Positions 23,451 through 36,200 of a stretch of 64,000 bases of DNA are shown piece after piece. Origin of the DNA: Syngnathus acus (taxonomy: Eukaryota; Chordata; Actinopteri; Syngnathiformes; Syngnathidae); assembly GCF_901709675.1 (NCBI RefSeq), contig NC_051101.1:8268501-8332500 (forward strand). The letters are read 5' to 3'. The position numbers and the translations under genes were made by a program. The notes under the pieces are model-generated. The model was not told the DNA's origin, made no database searches, and saw nothing but the letters and a program-made list of their open reading frames with translations. Positions within the stretch are counted from its first letter, which is position 1, and each line of letters opens with the position of its first letter.

Positions 23451-26400
23451 GCCACCCCCAACAGTGTAGTGTTCTTCTTTTTAAATATGTATTACACGGT
23501 CACATTAATTGGGTTAAACAGGTCAAAGTTCATAATGAATTAATCTTTCCTCTGTACATTTGATGCATTATAAGATGTTTATTAATTGAAAATATATATT
23601 TTTAAAAACTTCAAACAAGTAAGAGAAAATCAGACAGTAATCCTTCCAAAGGCCATTTGGACAGTGTTACACATTGCCTTACACCCACAATTTGATAACC
23701 TTCTCACCTGAACACGCTTTACAGCCAAGCACTGCCCAGGATATTTGATCGAAAGATAATTACAGATGGTGAAGATACATTTTTTTCACCTCTTCACCGT
23801 GTATGCATTTCTTGTGGGTAGAAAAATGACGACTAAAGCAGAATTTGTCAGTTTGAAGATGTGAGAAGCTCTGTAAAATCAAAAATGGCCAATTAGTGAA
23901 GTGTCAGCTGCCATTTTTTTCCCTAGCTCACCCTGATTTTCTTTGATGCCACGTAACGTTCAGTAGATGTGGGTTTCAAGCACTTTCTTGATGTATTGGT
24001 TTTGACGAAGGTGAGGTTGCTACTCAGGGGTTTGAAACAACCACTTATGAAGCTTTAGAGGAATGACACCATAGAAATGGAATGAGAAAGTGTTTTTGAA
24101 ATTTTATTTGATGCGCTTGAGATGATCAAGGATGAAGGAAAGCTGTTTGAATACACTCATTACACGTAATTACCTGTCCATTTGAAGATCTTACACAAAG
24201 CCAAAGCCTTAATACTATCAATTAACCAACAGTCATGGTTTCAACGCTCCGTGATTTGTCGGAGATAGTCTACTGAGTAGACCATACAATTAATCATTAT
24301 TTCCCTCTGTAAACAAATGTTTCAAATTTAAACAATATTTCCAGTCCCCTAAATTTCATTTCATTAACTTTGTAGACTCCACCATAATATATAAACTTTT
24401 TCTGTGACTGTTATCATGCCCTTTTCCTACTTCTACTAAGTCTAACCACTGAAGCCAATTCATAGGATGTGGCTGCAGGGAAACAGTCCACTACAAACAT
24501 CAAACCTTTCAGTAAGACTGGATTTTCTGTTTTGTATTCCGTATTACAATAATGTGGACAATGGGCCATATTCTACTTTATATTTGTTGCTTGGAGCTAG
24601 AAACACAGAGGGGCATTGGTCATAAATTGAGAACATGGACTGTAAAATTTACAACTTTGAATATTTTAATTCAATAATTATTCAGGCATAATGGATTTTA
24701 CTCATGCATTTTAAACTGCAATGACAACTAACTCACATCATAAGGTGCTCCTCCTCAAGTGATTGTACTCACTTCTGTGGACAAGGTTACCTTTGTTGTT
24801 TTGGCCCACCTTGCCAACTGCCTTTTGCATGAGCTTCCCCTTAAAGCCTGCTGTGGATGCTACAAAACCTACTGACACAACCAGGGTAGTGTGAACTTGA
24901 GCACACACATTATCACATGCATGCAAGCACGCATACTCATGTGCAGGCTCGCTCATTGACAATCATTTTCCACCTCCGCACAAGCGACCCCCATCACCCT
25001 TGGGTGATGAACAACATCTGCTTATCCATCCCTTCGTCCCTGCCCCTGGCATGGCTGCTGGCTTCCTCCTGGCTGCACTGCCACAATGACATCTTGTCTG
25101 CCTTTCTGTCACCCATTACTAAAATGTGTAGTGACAATCGGGCTTCTTTTTTAATGAACTCGTTTCTCATATTAACCTGGGACCAGTAACACCGGCTTTC
25201 ATGGCTTCTGCATTTTATTGTGAAGTCTTCTGTTTCACCTTATAGTGACTGGTTTTAGCCTTGGAAAAGTAGAGCAGCTCTTCCTGTTGCCCAGTATGAT
25301 GGTGAGGACAAGTAAACTTTGATATTTCTTCGGAGAAGGATGCAACAAGACTTAATAAATAAATAATAAAGAAATGCCCAGTTTGCAAATCTCTCTATTG
25401 TTAATCCAAATTGACTGTCCTCAGATTGTGTGAGGTCACAAAAATTGGAAGGCATAATCCTCCGTGCCCCGCCTTTTTTTTTTTTTTTACCCATCTTGGC
25501 CAGTGACTCTCTCACAGGTCTGCAGTCCCGTTGTCTTTTGACACAGACAGATGACATGTTTATTAGCTTGTCAGACGCTTGCCCTTGCTCATACTGTCTT
25601 TATCTTCCTCACAAAAAACAACTATAAACTACAACACACACGCACACTCCTTTAATAGTATGACTTCGCAACTTGAACCTACTAAACACTATTTTGTGTC
25701 TTACCTCCATTTTCACATCATCGTCTTCTGTCTTGCTCACTCTTATAACACAGCTAAAACAATCATCTCCACTGTTTGGTAATTGGGACGGGCTCCCGTG
25801 GAGATGAGCAGGCAATGTGCTTGATGAGGCATAAAATGATGATTAATTAATTTACTGCTCAGTTGGTCATCATACTGAGAGCTGTATGAGACTCCCAGCA
25901 GTCAGCCATGAGCCTTGCCCAGAAATACCATTAAAACATACTCATTTAATTCACTCATTGTGCTATCAAGCCTTATGAGACAAACTTTGTCTTTAGTCTC
26001 AGAAACAGAGACATTTTCCTTTCCCCTAAATTCATCTATTTTAATACGACAGACCTAAAAATAACAGAGAAGCCTGCTTGCCTTCTTCTTGGGTTGTCTT
26101 CAAGCAGGTCATTTTAACTCTGCAAAGGATGAAAGAATGAGAGCCAGTTAAATTTTTTCTAGTAGTTTGTTTTTCAGATCACACCAAAAGTACAAGCATC
26201 ATATTAAACTTTATAAAGGATCAGAACATGCCAGACAACAACCAATTCCAATACTGGTGGAGGACGTGTTAATGAAGCCCCCTCCCAAAAATATATATAT
26301 TTAAAAAAAGAAAGAAAAAAAGAATATTGAATTAAACCAACTTGATTAAATATACTGTAAATATTGTCAAGTAAATGCAACACAAACAAAGATTTTACTA

Positions 26401-28439
26401 TTAGGATTAGGATATGCTGTTGTCAGTGAATGACAAAAAGAAAAAATGGTAGGGAAACGGAGAAAAGCCATGACAGGAAAAGAGTGATAAACATCAGGGA
26501 GAGAAACACTTGGATTTTTCAAACAGTCCGTCTCATTTTCATTCCATTCTGTGAGTTTAGACTTGTCAGTGTGATTGATCATCTGATGTAGTGATGCCCG
26601 CCAATCACTCCCATCAAAACGCTCTATTTTCCTTTCCTCCTTTTTATCACTAACTCCGATCAGATATGCAATTACAGTACAGTGAGAAGAATCAGAATAA
26701 GGGCAAGGTGCTACATATAAAGAGCACTTTTATTTTAAATGTCTTCGATATGTTAAAAAGTGGTCATTTCAAGCTAAGTGCCAAGATGAAAGAGGAGAGT
26801 CTGATGGTGGCCCTAAGATTTGCACCACCAGAAAAGAAGAATCTGAGTCTATGTGGGAGGTAAAGGTAATATTGAAGGGCAAACAGAAAAACAATCAAAG
26901 GAAACACTAGGGAGACCAAGGGACAACAGTGGAAGGGAACAGTGAGGGATAATTAAGAGGGTTTCCTGACTGTAGAGTGGTGCAGTCAACTAGCTGGTGA
27001 TGATGGCAGGCAGACCATTGTATCCTTTCATGCTCCATTTATTATGTCATGTTTCAGGGGTTGTTTGTAATTTTTGTAGTCCCATGCAGGTACAAAAAGC
27101 ATTAGGAGAGATATGGTACACAAGGGGAAGACAGGCAAAGACAAAATGTGTAGACTGAGAAGACGGGAAAACAAACAAAAACAAAATGACAACATAGAAA
27201 ACTGAAAATGATCTGCACTAATGTAATCTCAAAACTCCCAAATAAAAGAAGCAAACTACAAACAGACCTGATTTATATATGTTCATTTTTCTGTACAGTT
27301 TTCAACTATGGAAATAATTGTATTATTTCTTCCAGACAGTGTACTGGGACAAGTCAACATTTCTATGGGACCAAAAGTCACATTGCAACACATCTAAATA
27401 AGTCATAGGCAACAAATAAAGAACACTGGTCATAATAATTGTTACATGGACTGATATTGAAATTGACAAATGGTCTTTCATGTCGCTTTAACTTCTTCTA
27501 CTGTTTGTTCACATTGACTCTTGGGCCTTTCAGGTGTGAGCTCATTCCATTATAGACCATTCTTCTGGGGCCAAACATGTCAGACAAACAACAAAAAACA
27601 TTGTAACACGGCCGTGACCAACTACAGAAAGAGAGTGTTTAGCTTCAGGCTATGTCCTTAGGACACAGTGCCTCAAACCTCATTGGGCATTGCTCCATGA
27701 AAGATGCAAGTGCAAATCCATCAGAAACTCTTCTCAAGATATTCTGTTGTGGAGCACAAACATGGCAAGGGTTTGGGAGTGAGTGCATACCTCTTTACTT
27801 TGCTGTGTCAGAAATATTTCACCTTCCACCAAGATCACACACATACACACAACACATGCACACTACACATACAGTACGTACGTGAAACCTGGACAGCTAA
27901 ACGAAAAGCCTGCGCTGTAGACCTTGTCAGTTCTGTTCATATTATACCTGACAGTGAGACACAACCAAAGCTGTGTCAAAAGACAAGCCCTTAGCCTCTC
28001 TAACAGAGGCAGCACATGGGGAATGGCTTCATATGTCTACTGGTAGCCTCTGCTAGCAGGTTGACAGGTGCCAGCCTTGACAGCTAATAGAATTTCTCCT
28101 CTAGTAAACAGTTTCTCTCTGTTGGCCTAGTGTAATGAAACATGCATGGAATAGAATTTAGAAAAGCAACTAATATCAGAGGGAAGTAAAAAAGTAAATC
28201 ATCTCAAAATTTGTCTGAAGAAATACTTGACCTTCCAATCTTAAACATTTTACTATGTGTAACTGAAACAACACTATGCAGACACATGTTTTAGGTTCTG
28301 TGCATTTATTATATACTTTTTGTACTAACTTATTTTCTTACTTACATACTTACTTATGTACAAATTGTGCACTTTTTTGTAACATTGTACATTATTTTAT
28401 AGAGAATATAATGTGATTAGTTCCCTGTTCATAATGTTA

Positions 28440-28665
28440 CTCGGGTTCACGTTGGGCAATACTGATCCACTTTCCTGCTAGTTTCACAGATGACCTCTTA
28501 GTCACCAATAGACGATGGTAAGCAGAGTCGCCCACCAAATTATTTATATGCAGGCCAACAGACAACCACCCCCACCACTGGACTCGAATTCAGCTTCAAC
28601 AAAGTTACTGTTTTGCTCTTTCTAAATGAGTACCAATTGGCTCACGTGGCTTTAGTGCCAGACCG
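28440..28665 (-). mobile_element. Possible unrelated tRNA-like SINE
   Basis: On the minus strand, TGAGCCAATTGG (28633-28644) resembles a polymerase III A box and AATTCGAGTCC (28580-28590) a B box, about 54 bp apart start to start. Adjacent sequence is unlike the other SINEs in the window. There is no tail repeat or target duplication that I can see, so this may be chance. Confidence 0.25.
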
Positions 28666-28993
28666 GCCTGCCTCCAACATGTGTAGGTTTGTATATCTTA
28701 TGTACGTATGTTTCAGTTGATTGGTTTAAGAGATACTTTGTACAGCAACAATGGTCTGCTGAACCTTTGATCCACTAAATTGTTAATGAGGGATTTGATT
28801 AGTAACAACAGACCGCCCCGACTATACTACTGCATATGGGATCAGTGTCTGGGTCAAGAAAGAGGAGGAGGTGAGCTGTTAGGTAAAAGGCCTGCCACGG
28901 TCTTACAAACTTCTCAAACAACACCATGGATAGTGTAGTTTACACATTTCTTGCACTGAATTTGCTACTTAGAACAGATGGGGCTCGTAACAT

Positions 28994-29262
28994 TACTGTA
29001 ATTTCTGGACTATAAACCGTACTCGAATATAAGCCATACCAGCTAAAATTAGGGAAAAATCAAGTAAGTTCATATATAAGCCGCACTGGAGTATATGCTA
29101 CAGGAGTTTTAATGTTTAATTTCCATGTATAAGAGAATATGCACAAATCATACTATATCATAAAAATCATGAACAATCTGTAGATCGGGCGCGCTGGACT
29201 ATAAACCGCAGGGTTCAAAGCCTGTGGAAAAAGTAGCAGCTTATAGTCTGTAAATATGGTAT
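28994..29262 (-). mobile_element. Short inverted-repeat element (MITE-like), copy B
   Basis: This copy is inverted relative to copy A: it starts TACTGTAATTTCTGGACTAT and ends GCTTATAGTCTGTAAATATG. Diagnostic internal segments are shared, such as ATAAAAATCATGAACAATC and CCGCAGGGTTCAAAGCCTG. About 270 bp long and diverged. Confidence 0.75.
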
Positions 29263-30164
29263 ATAATTTTCCCGATAAGTTATATTTTGATCACAGATAT
29301 TTCTAAGGACGTTCTACACATCAACACATATATTGGAGTCCAACAGTCAGCATAGAATGTGTACTTGAGGGAAGATATGATGACATCTATTGATGTCCAT
29401 CCATGTATGTATGTATGCAATTCTATCAAATATACTTTAACAAGGATCAAGTATAAAATACCTTTTTAGAGGTGTGCATAAACTGACACCTGCCATCCTA
29501 GGACAATGTTAAGCTACATTGGGCAGGAGCCACAACAGCAAGCACTAATGTCATGCCATCGTCTTGTCAGCACCCCTTGCCTACTCAATAATTTACATCA
29601 AGGTGTCAGACAAAGCTGCCTTGGCTCATTCAACCCCTGTTAAAAAAAAATCAACTGCTTGCTTCACTTTTTACATCCCCCAGCTCCTCCTGGTGGCAAT
29701 GTTTGTGTTATGAGTTAAACGTATCTAAATTTTGAATTTAAAACGCACAATTTTCCAATTTTAAACGACAACAATAACAAAACCATCAAAGAGAAAAAAA
29801 TAAATTGTACTATAAACACAAATTGAATGGACAAAGTTTCGCGCTTTGGTAGGTTTTTAAATAGTGACATAATAAATATGATAGCTTGATTCAAAAACTT
29901 GGATTTTTTATCCTAGTTAATAAATTAAAAAGACAAAAATGTTCTAACTTGGTTTGGTAAGCGTAATTGTTCCATTTTTGCAGCAATGTTGTGGAATATT
30001 CTCACACTTTAATATGTAAATGGTTTTGTCAGTAAACAGAATGAAATATGTCACAGTTTAAACCGAATACACTGAAGTTCTTCACCACTGCCTCCTCTTT
30101 AACTCCTAAAGTGTCCGTGTGGAGCTGAGGAGGATGCAAAGAATGCAGCAAGTCACACTTGACT

Positions 30165-30305
30165 ATGATGGATTTGACAAGAGGAAAGTGTTAATGATAT
30201 TCCCCCTTTGATGGCTGGAGCTACTTCACACACATTTGCATTTCCATTCATCATCCCAGCATTTATCATTATGCGGTGGCTGCCAGATCTAATTACAGTC
30301 CTGGG
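30165..30305. promoter_or_regulatory. Candidate conserved non-coding element with TCF/LEF- and octamer-like sites
   Basis: CTTTGATG (30206-30213) fits a TCF/LEF site and ATTTGCAT (30234-30241) is a perfect octamer, about 20 bp apart. CATTTATCATTA and TCTAATTACAG follow. The sequence is repeat-free. Irx genes are known Wnt-responsive targets in several tissues, but linking this element to irx2a is inference. Confidence 0.3.
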
Positions 30306-32005
30306 CCAACAGGGGCGACACTCCTGATAGGAAAGCCTCCCCCCTGTCCCCTTCCTCATCTCAGTTTCTCTCTGTCTCACTGCTGCTCATTCTCCGTAGT
30401 TTACTTCAGTTTACTCATAGCATTCTACAGTTTGTCTCATATTTATTATCTACTTTACAATCTTGATCCGTTTTCTCATACTCCCACCATCTCTCTACGT
30501 TTAAGTCCAAGGGTGGAAAACAGAGAAGAAGACAAGCAGGAAGTACAGCCATGTAGGAACAAGTGTAGATAAAGTCATTTGAAGGCTTTGTTAGAAAAAA
30601 AATAAGACTAGGGAGTGAAACAAAATAATTAAGATTTAGTTTTATAATTCTGTTCAATTGTATGCCCCTCCAGTATTTTCTTTATTGTAAACTTTTACTC
30701 CTGTGGGTGATTTAGGCCGTCAGCTAAGGAGAACACTAAAAGGTGGTGATGGTTAACTCTTACATACGGGTGTATTAGAAATCATCAGTTATGACCAACC
30801 TCTTGTGACCAATTATTTAAGAGCATGATGTAATATCTGACCTCTGGGTTTTTGTTCAAATATTTCCTGTTGATACTTGCAACTACATTTTTGCAAAGCT
30901 TTTCACCACATTTTGCATTGTTTATCAGGACAAAGAGCGAGTGCTGTAATGCCAAGGGGGAGCTGCAGGGTCACAGCTGGACATCCCACAAAACACCACG
31001 ACCGTCTCTGTCCATTTATCACGCGCACTGCATGATCTTGGCAAGTAATCCTTCAACCACAAAGAGATGCTTACACACATATACATGCCCATCTCAGAGA
31101 GTTGGACAAAGTCAACAAATATTTGCTTACTTGGATAGACTTTTCTTAGCCATAAATGATGACAATGTAAGCATTTTTGGTTGGAAAGAATACCATGAAA
31201 CATAATTAAATTGAATTAAAAAAAATATGACAAACTGTGAAATAATCCGTTTAACAATTGCATAATATATTCATATTTACCTATAAACATTAATTCCATA
31301 ACTAATTGGTTAGAACAAATTTGAATGTTCTACTGCCATAGAGTAATGAATGATGAAGTTAGGCCTATAATGAACATCAACCATTATTATATATATTACA
31401 ATTACTCTATCCCTCTCTCACTCTCTCTAAAAAAATGGAAAAATAATTTCTGGAAAGAATACATACACATTTTATTTATAGCGTCAAAGAGGGGTAGGGT
31501 TAGGTATCTGATCAGTGGGACAAATGACAAAAATACCTTGTGAGGAAAGATAACGTCAACACAAATTGAGGCAAAGCCCAGCTTTGAGGAAATGAAATGT
31601 GCCCTGGACACAGATAACTAGTGTAAACTGACACAACAAATACTGGACTTACTCGTATAACTGGCATTAAGCTTTTCAAAATTAGAAGCACACTGACTGC
31701 TGTGAAGAATCAAGTTCTTAGACATAACTTCAACTGTGTAAATGGCTTCTTTAAATGGTTTGGCCAACATAGCAGACTGGCCCTACTTATGTGACAAGAG
31801 CAGCAGATACAAAGATTTCAAACAAGGAGGTACTTGCGCAAAGCAAATACACGTTCACACACACACACAGCCGCCATATGCTTTAGGTAGTCAGAGACCC
31901 TTCAAGATGAGAGAGGCTCTGAAATATTGATCAGTGATCAGTAAATTAATCACAAATGTTAACCTTGATGTTGGGTTGCTGAGCAAAATAGGTCTACGGG
32001 TATGA

Positions 32006-32098
32006 CAGAGAGATAGAGACAAAGTAAGAGAGAGAGGGGAGGAAGAGAAAGAATCTGACAGATAGAGAGAGAAAGGCAGAGAGGGAGAGAAAGAGCAT
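32006..32098. repeat. Purine-rich (GA/GAGA) strand-asymmetric tract
   Basis: About 93 bp on the + strand consist almost only of A and G, with a few T and C, built from AGAGAG, GAGGAAG and GATAGAGAG units. Polypurine tracts of this kind can form triplex DNA or bind GAGA-type factors; here it may simply be a decayed microsatellite. Confidence 0.7.
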
Positions 32099-33179
32099 GA
32101 CCTCAAACAAAGCTACATGGTTGTGTTCAGTGTAGGAAATACATGCAATTTATGCGTCTAAAATGATTTACACCTGCCAACATAAGCAGGATGCGCTTGT
32201 GTCATTAGAGGCAACAAAGAGCAACACGACTGCATTTGAAGGGATATCTAATCTATTATTTAGTCGTGGACAAAACAGGCAATATGGGAGGCGTTTTCAG
32301 GCCTGTATTGATTACTAGCAAGACCAGAGGAGCCAAGTGTAGTGTGACAGTCTGAAGAAGAGCTGCAGAAAACCTACCACCATCCCCTCCTAGAGGTGGA
32401 AGATGTGTGTGGCTTGATGACAAACATGAGGTTTCGATGCAGTATTTTTTTCTTGTGAACAATATTGTACTGAAAGGTGTTGCTTGATAATGATTTTTCA
32501 GAATACTCGACAATTTTTTAGGTAGTCAAAGGTGTTGAATACATTACGATTAAGATAATATAATAATTAGATATTTAATCGTGCTTAACTCATAGAATAA
32601 CAAGACAAAGCACATTTTTCGATTGGTGTATTTTTATTATTTATCTATGTCATTTTAAAATATATTAATTTCTATATTCATTTTTTTCCCAGTTAGAAAA
32701 CAATGCTACGTATTGAGAGATCACTTTCTGTTTGTCAGATTCTTGCTCATTTGTAAATTACAACATATATTGATGTGTTTCACAAACAAATATGCAACAG
32801 TACTTTTGGAAGATCTATTAGTCTTGAATAGAATTTGATTAGCGCGTTTATATTCCAATTGAATTATACCCCTAAGTGGATAGGAGCTGACATATGTTTC
32901 GGTATCTCTCATAGAGTGACACATTATTCCGTGGTCGGTATAAAAACATGATAAAATATAAATATCCATTAATCCTCGCGTTTCATCGAGTCAGACACCA
33001 CCCAGCATAGCTCAGCTTTAGTCTGCCGTTAATGCTGTGTGATGTCTGTGTGTATTTTGCATGAGGGGCTTGAGCGTATTAATACCGCACTCAATATATG
33101 TGTGTGTGCGTGCGTGCGTGTGTGTGTGTCAGTGTGTGTATGTGTGTGTGAGAGAGAGAGGAGGAATAGAGAGACGTAG

Positions 33180-33181
<2 letters not shown>

Positions 33182-33272
<91 letters not shown>
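33182..33272. repeat. (GT)n microsatellite
   Basis: Pure GT run of about 90 bp, preceded at 33098-33165 by a degenerate GT/GCGT stretch and a short AGAGAGAG run. Both strands translate into long Cys-Val or Thr-His frames that are not genes. Confidence 0.98.
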
Positions 33273-33273
<1 letters not shown>

Positions 33274-36200
33274 GGCCATAAGAGAGCAGTTCACACCGTG
33301 AAAGAGGCATCTTTATTATAAGCTGCCAGAAGTAGTGGCAGCTTGGGAAAGGAGCTGCCACAGCGAGGTAATCGAAAGTCACTAGGCCGAGATGCAACAA
33401 GGGGCACTTGAGAGCCCCGTAGCGGCACAAGCCATATGGTGAGCTGGCTTGGCAAACCTGGCAACTCCCTTTTCTCAATTCAAACAAATGTTAGGAAAAC
33501 CCACATGACAATTAGGCATTCTTTCAAAAAACCAACTGACATTGAGAGATGATCATGTTAGCAGTTTTGCAAGAAGGATAAAAACAGAGTTTATTCATCT
33601 CATTTCTGCTAGGGCTTATTGTTTTCTCCACATTTCAATACTGAAGAGAGGTTCCGTAAAGATATAGATATCAAACTGGAAGATGTGATCCATAATTATT
33701 TTTTATTCAAAGATACAAATTATAGTAAAAATAAATAGAAAAGAAAGAAATTATGTAAAATGTGTAAACATACGTCATTTGACCCCCAGCATATTTGCAG
33801 TGAACTCAAAGGTAAAATCCCACCCCTCCACCCCCAAAAAACAAAATTTGCATAATGCTAGGGGCAACAGTGCCTTTTCCCAAAGGGAGATTACAATATA
33901 AACACTGAACACAATACAATGGAGAATCCCATGTTGCAGCAGCAGTTAGAGAAGAAAAGCTCATTTCAAGATCAATTAAAAAGCGAAGTTCCTCTCATGA
34001 GACGTCATTACATTGTGTTTATTTTATGAAAAGAGGTAAAAATCGCAGTTATCATATATTATCTTAAACATAATTAATTCAATATTTATTTATGGGTGAA
34101 TACAATTTCTTTGTTTTTCTTTTCCACATCATGTTCCATCTCTTGTGACTTGATTTGCATATCTCAAATAAAACAAAGAAACAATTACTTGATGGGGCTG
34201 ATTTAGCCATAGACCACCAGTGAATATTATAATTTGTACTTAAATTAACCTTTAACCTTTAGAAGTGAAGTGCAAATTTCTATATGTGTCATAAGTAAAC
34301 TAAGTACTACATGTTTGATATAATATCCATGTCCTGATGTTTGGAAGGAGGTGGGGAGTGCCATGTACTGTCCGCCAGTCACTCATAATTAATTATATTA
34401 AATTTTTTAGGGAACTTAAAAAAAATGGCATTCTAAATAGATTGTTTCGGGGTGCCTAATGTTGTGACCTAACATACTGCACATCTTTTTAAAAAATAAA
34501 TTATCTATTAGCCTACTGCATAACTCCAGATATTTCATTTAATTCCCTTGTAGTTTATGAATAATGGCTGCTCTGCATTCCACCCTTAACTGACTTCTTG
34601 TGCCTTGCTGGGTAGGAATTCAGTGAATAAAAATGGAGTCAATAGATCATAGAGGATACTTAACTGTGGACAGCTGTGATTACAAGGTGCGGGGATGTGC
34701 CACAAACATACTCAGCGCCCATATGTATTGCTTGCACTTATAATAAATGTTATCTTTAGGAGGAGGAAAAAAAGCTGTCAAGTTGATGAAAGACGTAGAT
34801 GAACATCTATATGGCTGACCAACTATGCATAGATATGCACAAATGCAGTTTTCACGTTGGAAGTATGTGAACGAGAGAAAATATACTGCTTTAAGTCTTT
34901 GTATTCCGGCAGCCATGACTCACTGTATTGTCCTGCTTGTTATATTGTCTTAGTGGTGTATTGTTGAAAAAAAATCTACAGAACAAATATAAAGCATTTT
35001 AGGCTAATATATGTTTTCAAAGTAACCAATTTACTGTTCTTACAATGCACAGTGAAAAGGTCACCAATGTTTGCAAGTGGCTGTCCTCTGTGGCTTGTTT
35101 TCCGCTAGAATATGCTATCAGCATGCAACATGGGACTGGCCATCCAGTTGTCTGGTGCTCAAGCCCCAGGCCAACCCTAGAGGAGCCCTGCTTTAACATC
35201 ACCACATAAATACATTTTCCCCTGTAGTATTAGTTCTGCCTGAATACAAAGCAAACACAAAACGGTTTGTGTGCCATTGATTAAATAACCTCACTAACAT
35301 CAAACGAACATTCTCAGAATAAAACAAATGATCACTTACTAAATCATCAGAATTGTTCCTCGAACAATTTTACGCCACCTACAAAATGATTGAAAAAAAA
35401 GATTTCATTAATTTCACAATTTTAGACTTTGTAAAGCAGTCGGGCCATTGCAATTATCAGGTAAAGGAAAACGTCCTGTACTAGGGTCATAAACGTTTTT
35501 TTGTGCAACTGCACTTAAGGTTTACAGAGAATTGGGAAACGTCTTGTTCTAACTACGGTTTTGTTTGTGTTTTGCTTTGTTCCAAATGGCAGTTCTGGTG
35601 GCGTCACACCATCAATTTATAAATAATTTTGATTTAATGGTATGCCATGCCCAATCGAACAAGTACGTATATAGATATGTATAGACACGTATAAAGCATT
35701 TCACCTGTTTTACATTGAATTGTTAAAATGATACATTCCATTCAAGATGCACTCAGGCTTGTGTTTCTCATTATTTTGCATCCCTTGCATCATTTTTTAC
35801 AGACATTTTACAGGGAAGAGAAAGTGTCTTCACTTATACTTTCAACAGCTTCTTTATCTCAATAATTGAGATAAGTCTTCTGAAATCGCAGAGTATAAAT
35901 AAAACGAAATCCCAAAGTCATGTAAATGTATTATTGTGCAGAAACCTCATTCCTCTCAGCTTAATGCTCATGCCGAGATCTGCGCTCAGACAAGAGTCCC
36001 CAGCACTGTACATAATAAAGTGGCTCCTAACAAGGCTGTCTAAGGCAGTTCAGATAGACTCATCCTTTATATTCCCCCTTATCCCATTAATTCCCTCAGT
36101 GGCAGTAAAGGAAAATGTTATAAACTCCAAGCAAAAGCTCCAATTGCATTTCTCAAGTGATAAATATTTCAGCAGGACTGAGAACATATTTAAACTGCGT

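Larger units (their letters stand above)
22046..28439. other. Intergenic desert, 22-28 kb
   Basis: Apart from the short SINE end at 22619 and the candidate element at 23220-23450, this is unique AT-rich DNA without genes. A second enhancer-like stretch at about 25780-25960 contains GATGATTAATTAATTTACTG and CATTTAATTCACTCATTG. Short A- and T-runs occur near 25474 and 26300. Confidence 0.5.
29263..33097. other. Intergenic desert, 29-33 kb
   Basis: Holds the candidate element at 30165-30305 and the purine-rich tract at 32006-32098. No gene or RNA is recognised. Confidence 0.5.

Noticed and set aside
28440-28665. A genuine tRNA gene
   Set aside because: A- and B-box-like motifs are present, but no acceptor stem or anticodon arm can be paired; at most a SINE.
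33029-33487. 152-codon frame on the minus strand, Thr-His-rich
   Set aside because: Most of it is translation of the GT microsatellite at 33182-33272.
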